A stretch of 38,486 bases of DNA, from NCBI GenBank assembly GCA_030428565.1, contig JAUIDR010000032.1, positions 1 to 38,486 of the forward strand, given 5' to 3'. Position 1 is the stretch's first letter, and each line of letters begins with the position of its first letter. This document shows, piece after piece, positions 8,952-17,386 of the stretch. The stretch is from Alphaproteobacteria bacterium (GTDB lineage Bacteria > Pseudomonadota > Alphaproteobacteria > UBA7985 > JAUIBT01). The position numbers and the translations under genes are program-made. The notes under the pieces are model-generated. The model was not told where the DNA came from. It searched no databases and saw nothing but the letters and a program-made list of their open reading frames with translations.

Positions 8952-9356
8952 CTAGTTTAGCACCGGACTGTCAAAGGGAGAATCCAGCGAAAAAGCGGGG
9001 ATTGTCACCTTGAGCAAGCCGCCGTCTTCTGTCTGCATTTCATAGTGCCCACGCATTATGCCCGAAGGGGTGGCAAGCGGGCAACCCGATTGATAACGGT
9101 AAGATTCCCCCGGGCGCAGGACCGGCTGTTCGCCCACAACGCCGGGACCGCTAACTTCCTGGCGATTGCCCGCGGCGTCACAAATCAGCCAGTGGCGGGT
9201 AATGAGTTGCACGGTCCTTTGGCTCTGGTTGTCGATGTAGACATCATAGAGCCAAACGTAGTGTGCTTCGAGCGCGTTCGATTGCTCAGCAAGAAAGACA
9301 GGCTGGACCGAGACCACGATACCTGAGGTTGCTGCTGTATACATATGCGGGCGCAT
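8952..9356 (-). CDS. apaG: ApaG family protein
   Basis: A 134-residue single-domain beta-sandwich protein of the ApaG family. Family hallmarks are the segment YDVYIDNQSQRTVQLITRHW, then GPGVVGEQPVLRPG and the C-terminal SGCPLATPSGIMRGHYEM. ApaG has been linked to Co2+/Mg2+ resistance and to diadenosine tetraphosphate phenotypes, but its biochemical role is not settled. The start is uncertain: Met at 9356 has AGGA only 2 bp upstream, while a second Met at 9344 is too far from the same site. It sits between ynjD (63 bp upstream) and trkH. Confidence 0.92.
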   Translation of the reverse strand: MRPHMYTAATSGIVVSVQPVFLAEQSNALEAHYVWLYDVYIDNQSQRTVQLITRHWLICDAAGNRQEVSGPGVVGEQPVLRPGESYRYQSGCPLATPSGIMRGHYEMQTEDGGLLKVTIPAFSLDSPFDSPVLN

Positions 9357-9419
9357 AATCCTTTGTATTAGCGTCGAGTTCCTGAGCCGGAGACCCGAAA
9401 CCGAAGCTTGAAATTCGCG

Positions 9420-10064
9420 CTAAGATTGCACAGCACCGACGGTGAGGCAAGCCCCACCCATGGCGTCGGCATCGTGTTGGTCGTGCGTGACCAGGATCAA
9501 AGGCAGCCGCGCTTCTTGGGCACGCTGACGAACAAAGCCACGAAACGACTGGCGCAAATGGCTGTCGAGTTTCGAAAAAGGTTCGTCGAGCAACAGGGCT
9601 TGAGGCTCAGAAAGTAGAGCACGCAGCAGGGCCACACGCGCCTTTTGTCCGCCAGACAGGCGCGCCGGATCCCGGTTTTCAAAGCCTTCAAGCTCGGCGC
9701 CTTCCAGCGCAGCGCCTACACGCTGGCTCTTCGCCTTCCGCGACAGTTCGCGCGGCATGCCAAAGCGCAAGTTCTGGCCAACGCTCATGTGCGCAAACAG
9801 CAGCGGGTCTTGGAACAAGAGGCTCATGTGCCGCTGTTCGGGGGCCTTGGCGCTGATATCCTGGCCATCGAGCCAGACCGCACCGCGCACACGAAACGCC
9901 GGGTCCAAAAAGCCCGCGATGAAGGCCAGGATACTGGATTTACCGCTGCCACTGGGGCCCATGAGGCTGAGAGCTTGCCCGCCTTGCACGCTAAATTCCA
10001 AGTCTTGGACCAAGAGCTGGTCGCCCAGACTCAGCCGTTCGATACTGACCTTGAGCTCGCTCAC
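9420..10064 (-). CDS. ynjD: ABC transporter ATP-binding protein, YnjD/ThiQ-like
   Basis: A 214-residue ATPase with Walker A GPSGSGKSS (36-44), the Q-loop in LLFQDPLLFAHMSVG, signature LSGGQKAR, Walker B ALLLDEPFSKLD and the H-loop LVTHDQ. I place the start at a GTG at 10064. It overlaps the permease stop (GTGA) and has AAGGGGG about 8 bp upstream, the usual arrangement for translational coupling. An ATG at 10088 in the same frame lies inside the permease gene without a good site. It energises the two-domain permease YnjC. The substrate is unknown: thiamine and metal or anion import are all possible in this transporter group. Confidence 0.9.
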   Translation of the reverse strand: MSELKVSIERLSLGDQLLVQDLEFSVQGGQALSLMGPSGSGKSSILAFIAGFLDPAFRVRGAVWLDGQDISAKAPEQRHMSLLFQDPLLFAHMSVGQNLRFGMPRELSRKAKSQRVGAALEGAELEGFENRDPARLSGGQKARVALLRALLSEPQALLLDEPFSKLDSHLRQSFRGFVRQRAQEARLPLILVTHDQHDADAMGGACLTVGAVQS

Positions 10065-11761
10065 GCCCAGACCCCCTTGCGGTTCCAAAATTGCAGCCTG
10101 GGGATCACCCCTGCGAGCACCAGCGCCGCAAAGGGCAGCAGCGCTTGGCAGAGCGCGAAGACCGCCAGCACCCGGCGATCACCGCCCGCCGAACGGCCCA
10201 CAGTTTCGCTGGCCAAGGTCTCGATCCGCCCGCCGCCCAGCAGCAGGGTCGGCAAGTATTGCGTGACACTGACCGCGACGCCGATGCCAAGGGCGGCCCA
10301 AATGGCCGGGCTCAGCAGCGGTAATTTGATGCGCCAGAAAATGCGCCATGGCCCCTGCCCCAAACTTTGCGCGGTCTGCACCAGGCGCGGATCAAAGCGT
10401 TGATAGGCCAAGGTTAGAGCGATAAAGCTGTAGGGCAGCACATAAAGCAGGTGGCCCCAAACGACCAGCCCCCAGCGGCCTAGGCTGGTATCGCTGATGC
10501 CAAAACTGAGCGCCAGCACCTGGAAACCAAACAGAAAACTGGTCTGAGGCACGATCAGCGGCAGGTATTTGAGCAGCTCAGTGCCGCGCAAGGGCAGACG
10601 ACGGCCAAAACGCGCCTCCTTTTCTAGGCTCGCCAAAACCAGCACCAGCGACAAGCCGCAAGATAGCCCTGCCAGGATCAAGGTGTGCCCCCAAGCCTCG
10701 CCCAGAGCGCTGGCCTGATCTTGCCAGCGCGCCAGCGACCAGCGCGAGGGCAGTGCGTCGGGAAAACGCCAGCGCCGGGCCAAGCTCCAGACCGCCAAGG
10801 GGATCAGCGCGGTCATGCCCAGACCCATCGCTCCCCAAGTCGGCAGCGCGCTCGCCCGTTCTAGCCAACGGCCCCAAGCGCGCGGTCGATGCGGTCCCCA
10901 AGTCAAGAAGCCCGCCCCCAAGCGGCGCGCCAGACCTTCGACCAGCAGCCAGAATGCCAGACTTGCCAGCATGACCAGGGTCAACAGAACCGCCCCGGCC
11001 GACGCCAGGAACCTGAAGTCAAGCTCGGGGTCTGAAAACCAGCGCAGCACTTGCACCGCCAGCGTTGGCGGCGTGTTTGGCCCCAAAATCAGGGCCATAT
11101 CCACCACAGACAAAGAGAAAGCCAAGACCGCCATCAATGGCAGGCGCAGGTGGGGGTAGAGCTGGGGCAAGATTGCGCGAAACCAAGCCGACAAGCGGGT
11201 GTGGCCCAGCGAACGCGCCACCATCAACGAGCGCTCGGCGGGCAATTGGCTGAGCGCGGCCAGGCTCATAAATAGCAGATAAGGCAGCTCTTTGATGACC
11301 AGGCCCAGAATGAGGCTCAGCCCCCAGGGATCGGCGATAATCAGCCAATCGGGCGGTCGCGCGAACCCGCTCAGCCCTGGCGAGATGAGGCGCATAATCC
11401 AACCGCTCGGGCTCAGCAGAAAGACCAAGCCGACCGCAATGGCCGCGTGGGGAATGGCAATGATCGGCGCGGTCAGCAGGGTCAAACGCCGCAGCCAGGG
11501 ACTGGCCACCAGCATGGCCAGCGCGAATTGCGCCAACAAAAACGACAGCAGGGTGGCTGCCGCCCCCGTCCAGAGGCTCAGGCCTAAGGATTTAGCCAAG
11601 CCGGGCCAAGCCCAAAGCATCCGCCAGGGTGCCAGGTCCAGCGCATCGCCCCCCAAGGCGGGCAGATAGCCGAAGGCCGGCAGCAGCGTGCCCAATAGGC
11701 CGCCGCCCAGCGGCAGCAGCAATAAAATCAACACCCCATAGGGCGCGGCGCGCAGCAACAT
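10061..11761 (-). CDS. ynjC: ABC transporter permease, fused two-domain, YnjC-like
   Basis: A 566-residue inner-membrane permease made of two tandem permease domains (about 55-280 and 350-550), each with an EAA-like loop (ERSLMVARSLG..FRAILPQL; LVQTAQSLG..FWRIKLPLL). The segments GLLGTLLPAFGYLPALG and SVVDMALILGPNTPPTLAVQ match what I recall of E. coli YnjC. Fused permeases of this type are also found in the ThiP/FbpB group. The ATG at 11761 has AAAGG 6 bp upstream. The solute-binding partner (YnjB in E. coli) is not in the window: upstream lies a divergent ankyrin-Kelch gene, and downstream is the ATPase, then apaG. Confidence 0.88.
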   Translation of the reverse strand: MLLRAAPYGVLILLLLPLGGGLLGTLLPAFGYLPALGGDALDLAPWRMLWAWPGLAKSLGLSLWTGAAATLLSFLLAQFALAMLVASPWLRRLTLLTAPIIAIPHAAIAVGLVFLLSPSGWIMRLISPGLSGFARPPDWLIIADPWGLSLILGLVIKELPYLLFMSLAALSQLPAERSLMVARSLGHTRLSAWFRAILPQLYPHLRLPLMAVLAFSLSVVDMALILGPNTPPTLAVQVLRWFSDPELDFRFLASAGAVLLTLVMLASLAFWLLVEGLARRLGAGFLTWGPHRPRAWGRWLERASALPTWGAMGLGMTALIPLAVWSLARRWRFPDALPSRWSLARWQDQASALGEAWGHTLILAGLSCGLSLVLVLASLEKEARFGRRLPLRGTELLKYLPLIVPQTSFLFGFQVLALSFGISDTSLGRWGLVVWGHLLYVLPYSFIALTLAYQRFDPRLVQTAQSLGQGPWRIFWRIKLPLLSPAIWAALGIGVAVSVTQYLPTLLLGGGRIETLASETVGRSAGGDRRVLAVFALCQALLPFAALVLAGVIPRLQFWNRKGVWA

Positions 11762-11971
11762 CCAGGCCTTTTCGTCTTGAGCGTCTTTACTTCCTGCGCG
11801 CAGCCTAGACTATGGCTGACAAATTGGGAATCACGATTACGGGCGCCGGTCGACCGCTGGGCGACATCAAGAAGTGCGCCGGGGTGTTGGATTCTCCCTG
11901 CCCGCCCGCGTATCGCTGTCTGATCGTTCCATCTTGCAAGCAGCCCCCCTCTGCACAGAACCGGAGACGCC

Positions 11972-13075
11972 ATGTCGATGCCCGCCGTTCCCGATCCAGG
12001 CCTTGCATTTGCGGTCGAACTATACATTGAAGCGGTCCGCTCCTTGCCCGAGCAGCAACAAGGCGAGAGCGAAGACCTGCGCGCCATGGCCTGGCAGGAT
12101 ATCCAAGAACGCCTCGCGGAAGGAGCCGAAGTAAACGGCGCGACATCGACCGAATACGGCCGCACGACGACCCTGTTAGCCGAGGCCATTTTGCATGATT
12201 GCTTTGATCTGGCGGAGATTTTGATCGCGGCGGGCGCTGTCTTAGATGATGGTCTTGGCTTTCCAAATTGTGCTTATGATGCGGCGGCAGGGCGCAAGGC
12301 GGCTCTGCAGTTTCTGATGCGTCACGGAACGGACCCGACAGGCTTCGATCGTGAGGATATGCCTTTGGCTCTTGAGACACATCTTATCCCCTCGGCGCTT
12401 AGGGACGGTCTAAAGCTGCCGCGCGCTATGGCCCGCGTGCGCCGCGGCGGCGATGAAGCAGCCCCCAGCGCTGGCGCAGCGGCCAATCCCGCTGCCTATG
12501 ATAACCCCTTCTATCGCGAGCAAATCCGCAGCTTTGCCAATGCCTACGCCGGCGCCAAGACCTGGCTTGAACCTGGCACGGCGCGGGATCGGGGGCCGAT
12601 TTTCAGCTTTGAACGCTTTGGGCGCAGCATCACAAAGCTACCCGACGGGCGCATGGTGTTCGTCGCAGGCGAGCACGAAGATTCCTACGACCCCGACTTT
12701 TGCATTTACAACGATGTCTGCGTCATGGATGGCAAGGGCGGATTGGACTACTATCTCTATGCGCCCGAGGTCTTCCCGCCGACCGATTTTCACACGGCAA
12801 CCCTAGTTGGTGATGCGATTTGGATCATCGGTTGCTTGGGCTATCGCAAGCAACGCCAAGAAGAAGTGACGCCGGTTTTTAAGCTTGATGTGAAAAGCTT
12901 CACCATTAAGCCCGTCGAGACCAGCGGCGACAATCCAGGCTGGATTTGCCGCCACACCGCGGTGCTGGAAGGCAATACCATCCTGATTGCAGGCGGCAAG
13001 ATCGGCGTGAAAATGCGCGACAACCCGGACACCTACGCGCTGAACACCAAGACTCTGGCCTGGAGCAAGCTCTAG
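11972..13075 (+). CDS. Ankyrin-like plus Kelch/beta-propeller-like fusion protein of unknown function
   Basis: A 367-residue protein without signal peptide or membrane segment. Residues about 60-125 look like two or three degenerate ankyrin repeats (TTTLLAEAILHDCFDLAEILIAAGA.., then ..AALQFLMRHGTD). After an Ala/Gly linker (about 160-175), residues about 205-367 read as Kelch-like blades: GRSITKLPDGRMVFVAGE, then TDFHTATLVGDAIWIIGCLG, then CRHTAVLEGNTILIAGG. I do not know a function; both parts are protein-binding scaffolds in other proteins. A GGAG lies 7-8 bp before the ATG at 11972. It is divergent from ynjC (210 bp apart) and convergent with glmS, whose stop lies only 6 bp away. Confidence 0.8.
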   Translation: MSMPAVPDPGLAFAVELYIEAVRSLPEQQQGESEDLRAMAWQDIQERLAEGAEVNGATSTEYGRTTTLLAEAILHDCFDLAEILIAAGAVLDDGLGFPNCAYDAAAGRKAALQFLMRHGTDPTGFDREDMPLALETHLIPSALRDGLKLPRAMARVRRGGDEAAPSAGAAANPAAYDNPFYREQIRSFANAYAGAKTWLEPGTARDRGPIFSFERFGRSITKLPDGRMVFVAGEHEDSYDPDFCIYNDVCVMDGKGGLDYYLYAPEVFPPTDFHTATLVGDAIWIIGCLGYRKQRQEEVTPVFKLDVKSFTIKPVETSGDNPGWICRHTAVLEGNTILIAGGKIGVKMRDNPDTYALNTKTLAWSKL

Positions 13076-13081
13076 GAGCGG

Positions 13082-14911
13082 TTACTCCACCGTGACCGAT
13101 TTGGCCAGGTTGCGCGGCTGGTCAACATCGGTGCCCTTTAGCACTGCCGTGTGATAGGCCAAGACCTGCAAGGGCACCACGTACAAAATCGGCGCTACGA
13201 AGGGATCGCACTCGGGCATGATGAACATCTGATCGGCGGGGACTTTGTTGCCGATGTGATCGGCGCCCGCCTGATCGGTGAACAAGATCAACTGTCCGCC
13301 GCGCGCCCGCGCTTCTTCCAGGTTCGACCAGGATTTTTCGAACAGATAGTTCGACGGCGCACAGGAAATGATCGGCATATGCTCATCAATCAGAGCGATC
13401 GGGCCGTGCTTCATCTCACCCGACGCATAGCCTTCGGCGTGGATGTAGGAGATTTCCTTCAGCTTAAGCGCGCCCTCATAGGCGATGGGGCAAAGGCTGC
13501 CACGGCCCAGAAACAAGGCCGAACGCGCCTCGACCAGCTTTTCCGCCAGCGCACCGATGGCTTCTTCTTGCGCCAAGACCTGACGTATCTTCGACGGCAG
13601 CTCAACCAGCGCGTCGACCAATTCGGCCTCGCGCTCAGCGCTCAGATGGCCGCGTTGCTTGGCGGCGGTCAGCGCCAGGCCCGCCAATACGGTAAGCTGA
13701 GTGGTGAAGGCCTTGGTCGAGGCGACGCCGATTTCTGGCCCTGCCAAGGTCTGAACGATGGCATCGGATTCGCGCGCAATGCTGCTCTCGGGCACATTAA
13801 CGATAGACAGGATTTTGGCGGCGTGCTGCTTGGCATAGCGCAGCGCTTCGAGCGTATCGATGGTCTCGCCCGATTGGGAGACAAAGATCGCGCCCGCCTT
13901 ATCGGGCACAACCGCGCCGCGATAGCGGTATTCAGAGGCAATGTCGGCTTCCACCGCCAGCCGCGCTAGCCCCTCAAACCAGTACTTTGAGACTTCGGCC
14001 GCCAGCAGAGCCGTACCACAAGCCGACATAATCAAACGGCTCATATCGTCAAAAGCAAAGGGTAACGGCGGCAGCGTAATGGTGCGCGCTTGCGGGTTGA
14101 TATAGGAGTGCAGCGTGTCGCCGACGACGGAGGGCTGCTCGTGGATTTCCTTCAGCATGAAGTGGCGGTATTCACCCTTGCCAATCATGGCGCCCGACAT
14201 GCTGGATTGCTTGATTTCGCGGCGAACCGGCTGGTCGTCGCGGTCAAAGACCTGGGCACCCTCGCGCGTTACCACGACCCAATCGCCTTCTTCCAGATAG
14301 GCAATCTGGCGGGTCAAAGGAGCCAGCGCCATAGCATCCGAGCCCAAGAACATCTGGCCTTCGCCATAGCCCAGCGCCAGGGGCGAGCCCTTGCGAGCGC
14401 CGATCATCAAATTATCCTCGCCGCTGAAGATCATGGCCAGCGCAAAGGCGCCCTCTAGGCGCTTCAGCGTCTTGGCCACCGCTTCTTGCGGGCTCAGCTG
14501 GGCGTTCAAATGGCTGGTGATGAGATGCGCGACCACCTCGGTATCGGTCTCGGTCTCAAAGACAGCGCCTTGTGCTTCCAGCTCCTGGCGCAGCTCTTGA
14601 AAGTTTTCGATGATGCCATTGTGGACCAGAGCCATACGCTCGGTCGCGTGGGGGTGGGCGTTGGTCTCGTTGGCGATGCCGTGGGTCGCCCAGCGGGTAT
14701 GACCGATGCCCGCGGTGCCCTCCAGGCCCTCGGCGGCCAACTTGTCGGCCAGGTTGACCAGCTTGCCCTTGGCGCGCAGGCGGCCAATTTTGCCGTCGTG
14801 CAGCGTAGCGATCCCAGCCGAGTCATAGCCGCGGTATTCCAGGCGTTTTAGACCGTCCACCAGCAAGGGGGCTGCTGGTTGAAGTCCCAAAATCCCGATA
14901 ATGCCACACAT
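13082..14911 (-). CDS. glmS: Glutamine-fructose-6-phosphate aminotransferase (isomerizing)
   Basis: Makes glucosamine-6-phosphate from fructose-6-phosphate and glutamine, the entry step to UDP-GlcNAc for peptidoglycan and lipopolysaccharide. The 609-residue length is normal. The N-terminal glutaminase domain starts MCGIIGILG, with Cys2 as nucleophile, followed by GHTRWATHG and HNGIIENF. Two SIS sugar-isomerase domains follow (MSACGTALLAAEVSKYWFE; SQSGETIDTLEAL; ..GRGSLCPIAYEGALKLKEISYIHAE). The C-terminus ends in AKSVTVE, the conserved tail. AAAGGG lies 8 bp before the ATG. It is 77 bp downstream of glmU in the same orientation. I see no glmS ribozyme-like leader, which is expected only in Firmicutes. 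Confidence 0.98.
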   Translation of the reverse strand: MCGIIGILGLQPAAPLLVDGLKRLEYRGYDSAGIATLHDGKIGRLRAKGKLVNLADKLAAEGLEGTAGIGHTRWATHGIANETNAHPHATERMALVHNGIIENFQELRQELEAQGAVFETETDTEVVAHLITSHLNAQLSPQEAVAKTLKRLEGAFALAMIFSGEDNLMIGARKGSPLALGYGEGQMFLGSDAMALAPLTRQIAYLEEGDWVVVTREGAQVFDRDDQPVRREIKQSSMSGAMIGKGEYRHFMLKEIHEQPSVVGDTLHSYINPQARTITLPPLPFAFDDMSRLIMSACGTALLAAEVSKYWFEGLARLAVEADIASEYRYRGAVVPDKAGAIFVSQSGETIDTLEALRYAKQHAAKILSIVNVPESSIARESDAIVQTLAGPEIGVASTKAFTTQLTVLAGLALTAAKQRGHLSAEREAELVDALVELPSKIRQVLAQEEAIGALAEKLVEARSALFLGRGSLCPIAYEGALKLKEISYIHAEGYASGEMKHGPIALIDEHMPIISCAPSNYLFEKSWSNLEEARARGGQLILFTDQAGADHIGNKVPADQMFIMPECDPFVAPILYVVPLQVLAYHTAVLKGTDVDQPRNLAKSVTVE

Positions 14912-14988
14912 ATCGCTACCCTTTCGCTAGTTCGTTGAGCGCCCTTTATGGGTCTTGGCTGTGCAAGCGCTTGGCGCTCGCCGTTGCT

Positions 14989-16365
14989 TTATTTCGCAGA
15001 TTTTTGTTTTTGCGCTGCCTTTTTGGCCGCCATTTTCGTCCTTCGGCGGGTCTCAGCCCCTGCGAGCTGGCGGGTCTCGGCGCGCTCAACCGCGATGGCC
15101 TCAGCGGGCACATCTTTTTCTAAGGTCGAGCCCGCAGCCACCAGAGCATTGGCACCGATCTTAATCGGAGCCACCAGCGCCGAGTTCGAGCCAATGAAGG
15201 CGCCGTCCTCGATCTGGGTGGTGTACTTCAGATAACCGTCGTAATTGCAGGTGATGGTGCCAGCCCCGACATTGACGCCCTGGCCGACCAGCGCATCGCC
15301 CACGTAAGAGAGGTGGTTGACCTTAGAGCCTTGGCCGATCTTGGCGTTTTTGGTCTCGACAAAGTTACCGATCCGCGCCCCTTGCGCCAAATCAGAACCC
15401 GGGCGCAGCCGTGCAAAGGGGCCAATCTGGCAGTCGTCTGCGATGCAGCAGCCGTCCAGGTGACTCATGGCTTTGATATGCACGTTGGAACCGACTTCGA
15501 CGCCGGGACCAAAGAAACAACCAGGCTCAACGATCACATCGCGGCCAAAGCGGGTATCCCAAGCAAGGTAGGTGGTCGAGGGGTCGATCATCGTCACCCC
15601 CGCCTCAAGCGCCACGTCGCGCAATCGGTCCTGCATCATGGCCTCGGCGTTGGCCAACTCCAGGCGCGAGTTGATGCCCATGACATCGACTTCATCGAAA
15701 TAGACCACATCGCAGCGCGCCTTGTCCGCGACCGCGAACTTGACCACATCGGGCAAATAGTATTCGCGGGCCTTGTTGTTGTTATCTACGCGTTCCAGCC
15801 AGGACCAAAGCTTTTGGGCATCGCCGGCCATGATGCCGCCGTTGCAAAGGCCGATCTCGCGCTCTTCTAAATCCGCGTCCTTGAATTCGACGATGGCTTG
15901 CAGTTGGCCGTTATCATCCAATTTGACCCGGCCATAGCGAGCGGGATCGTTGGGCTCGAAGGCGGCGATCACCAGATCTGATTCTTCGCTGGCCAGCGCC
16001 AAATTGCAGAGCGCGTCACCCGTCAGCATGGGCGTATCGCCGAACAGGATCACCAGCGTGCCTTGAAACCCCTTCAACGCCGACTTTGCGCAAAGCGCCG
16101 CGTGGGCAGTACCCAAGCGCTCGGTTTGCTCGACCGTGCGGTGTGGATCGGCTTCCTTTGCGACTTGCGGCATGTCGGGGCCGACCACCACCACGATTTC
16201 GTCGGGCGCCAAAGCATCCAGCGCGTCGATGACGTGGCCCAGCATGCTGCGACCAGCCAGTTTGTGCATGACTTTAGGGTGGTCGGACTTCATGCGGGTG
16301 CCTTTGCCCGCGCCCAGGATTACCGCCGCGATGGGCTCGGAGAGTTCGGCTACCAAGTCGGTCAT
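14989..16365 (-). CDS. glmU: Bifunctional GlcNAc-1-phosphate uridyltransferase / glucosamine-1-phosphate acetyltransferase
   Basis: Carries out the last two steps to UDP-GlcNAc: acetylation of GlcN-1-P, then UTP-dependent uridylation. The uridyltransferase domain has VILGAGKGTRMKSDHPKVMH (about 15-34) and LFGDTPML. The C-terminal left-handed beta-helix has hexapeptide repeats and the acetyltransferase residues in RLRPGSDL, NFVETKNA, SYVGDALVGQGVNVGAGTI and NYDG. The 458-residue length is normal, and the tail is rich in Lys, Ala and Arg. The gene lies upstream of glmS in the same orientation, a common glmUS operon. The ATG at 16365 has GAGA about 7 bp upstream. Confidence 0.98.
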   Translation of the reverse strand: MTDLVAELSEPIAAVILGAGKGTRMKSDHPKVMHKLAGRSMLGHVIDALDALAPDEIVVVVGPDMPQVAKEADPHRTVEQTERLGTAHAALCAKSALKGFQGTLVILFGDTPMLTGDALCNLALASEESDLVIAAFEPNDPARYGRVKLDDNGQLQAIVEFKDADLEEREIGLCNGGIMAGDAQKLWSWLERVDNNNKAREYYLPDVVKFAVADKARCDVVYFDEVDVMGINSRLELANAEAMMQDRLRDVALEAGVTMIDPSTTYLAWDTRFGRDVIVEPGCFFGPGVEVGSNVHIKAMSHLDGCCIADDCQIGPFARLRPGSDLAQGARIGNFVETKNAKIGQGSKVNHLSYVGDALVGQGVNVGAGTITCNYDGYLKYTTQIEDGAFIGSNSALVAPIKIGANALVAAGSTLEKDVPAEAIAVERAETRQLAGAETRRRTKMAAKKAAQKQKSAK

Positions 16366-16888
16366 GCAAGGTCTCGTCGTGGGAGGTGGTTTTGGCCGTT
16401 CTAACGACCGCCCGCGACATCAGCAATGACTGATCATCGGTGGTTGATCTTCCATGACTGGCGGGCTTGGCTTGGCATACGCCAGCGCCCCCGCCTAGAA
16501 AAGTCAAAAGATGTTACGCCGTGTGACAGAGCAAGGGTGGCCAGACCTTGGAGGGGCCCGCCAAAAGGGTGAATAGCGTGCCTTGTGCGAAGGCGAAGCG
16601 CGCCTGCCATTCGGGCTTCGCGGGCCGTTGTGACTAGCAGAAGAAACAGACTTAATTGATAAGTATAGACCAGTATGCAATGACTAGGCGTCGGTCAAAC
16701 TGATGGTCGCAAGGCAGCCTGCCTGCACCTACCTAACTGAAATCTCGCCATCATTTGGAATGGAGATGGGGGCGAGACTTTGGGATCGAGTCCGCTGGCT
16801 CAGTTCGATCAAAGGCTGACAGGCAGCGCCTAGGGGCCACAGCATTAGACTGCCCGTCACGAGGCCTGTTTCCCAAATCGCATGACTC
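16366..16888. other. 523-bp intergenic region with an imperfect hairpin, no gene recognised
   Basis: Between the glmU start and the thioredoxin stop. No coding frame has family-like sequence. An imperfect inverted repeat, TCTCGCC at 16743-16749 and GGCGAGA at 16771-16777, encloses ATC/GAT arms and is followed on the minus strand by TTTCAGTT. It could be a weak terminator for the thioredoxin operon or part of a small RNA. A second stem is GCGAAG/CTTCGC near 16593-16622. The glmU promoter should lie near the left end. I checked for tRNA and tmRNA features and found no T-arm or tag reading frame. Confidence 0.4.
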
Positions 16889-17332
16889 CTAGAGCCCCTG
16901 ATCCATCAGCCCTTTAATAGCGTTGCGCCCGGTCTGAGCCACCAGGCGGCCAATTTCCTCATCACCGCGCAGCAGCACGAGCGTCGAGCGGCGGGGAATA
17001 TTGCGGCTCCGGCTGACCGGGTGGCGACCGTAGTCGTCCCAATCGACCGCCACGAAGGTCATGGCCGCATCATAGGCCGGGTTGTTCTGGCGCAGCGCCT
17101 TGAGCTGGCGCTTTTGGGCCGCGCAGGTTGAACACCAAGTGGCGTGATAATCAACGAACACGGTCTTGCCTTCATCCATCAATTGCTGGATCAAGCCGGG
17201 TTCGTAGGCCAGCGTCGGACCGCCGAAGCCTGTGACCTCATCAGCCGCAGCGGCAGGGGCGAGCGACAGGCCAGACGCCAGCAGGCTCAGGCCACCAGCA
17301 AGTACAAGGTTCAAGAATTGGCGTTTTTTCAT
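16889..17332 (-). CDS. Exported thioredoxin-fold protein
   Basis: A 147-residue secreted thioredoxin-like protein. Residues 1-30 are a signal peptide (MKKR, hydrophobic core LNLVLAGGLSLLASGLSLA, cleavage near APAAAA-DE). The active site is ATWCSTC (Cys67 and Cys70), followed by the fold's IPRRSTLVLLRG with the cis-Pro. It resembles the C-terminal domain of DsbD and periplasmic reductases. The gene lies 54 bp after a CcdA-like gene, so electrons probably pass from cytoplasmic thioredoxin through CcdA to this protein. The ATG at 17332 has AAAGGAA about 7 bp upstream. An in-frame ATG at 17362 with GGAGA is an alternative adding ten residues before the signal peptide. Confidence 0.88.
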   Translation of the reverse strand: MKKRQFLNLVLAGGLSLLASGLSLAPAAAADEVTGFGGPTLAYEPGLIQQLMDEGKTVFVDYHATWCSTCAAQKRQLKALRQNNPAYDAAMTFVAVDWDDYGRHPVSRSRNIPRRSTLVLLRGDEEIGRLVAQTGRNAIKGLMDQGL

Positions 17333-17386
17333 AGGATCGTTCCTTTTAAGCGAGCGTTTCATTTTAAGATCTCCGCAAGTTTGGCC

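Noticed and set aside
11805-12380. Minus-strand frames upstream of ynjC, antisense to the ankyrin-Kelch gene
   Set aside because: Arg/Ser/Pro-rich shadows without motifs; the plus-strand gene has two recognisable domains and a good ribosome site.
16743-16830. tRNA or permuted tmRNA suggested by GGGGGCGAG and GGGATCGAG
   Set aside because: No T-loop partner with matching acceptor strand, no anticodon arm, and no tag reading frame of the AANDN type on either strand.
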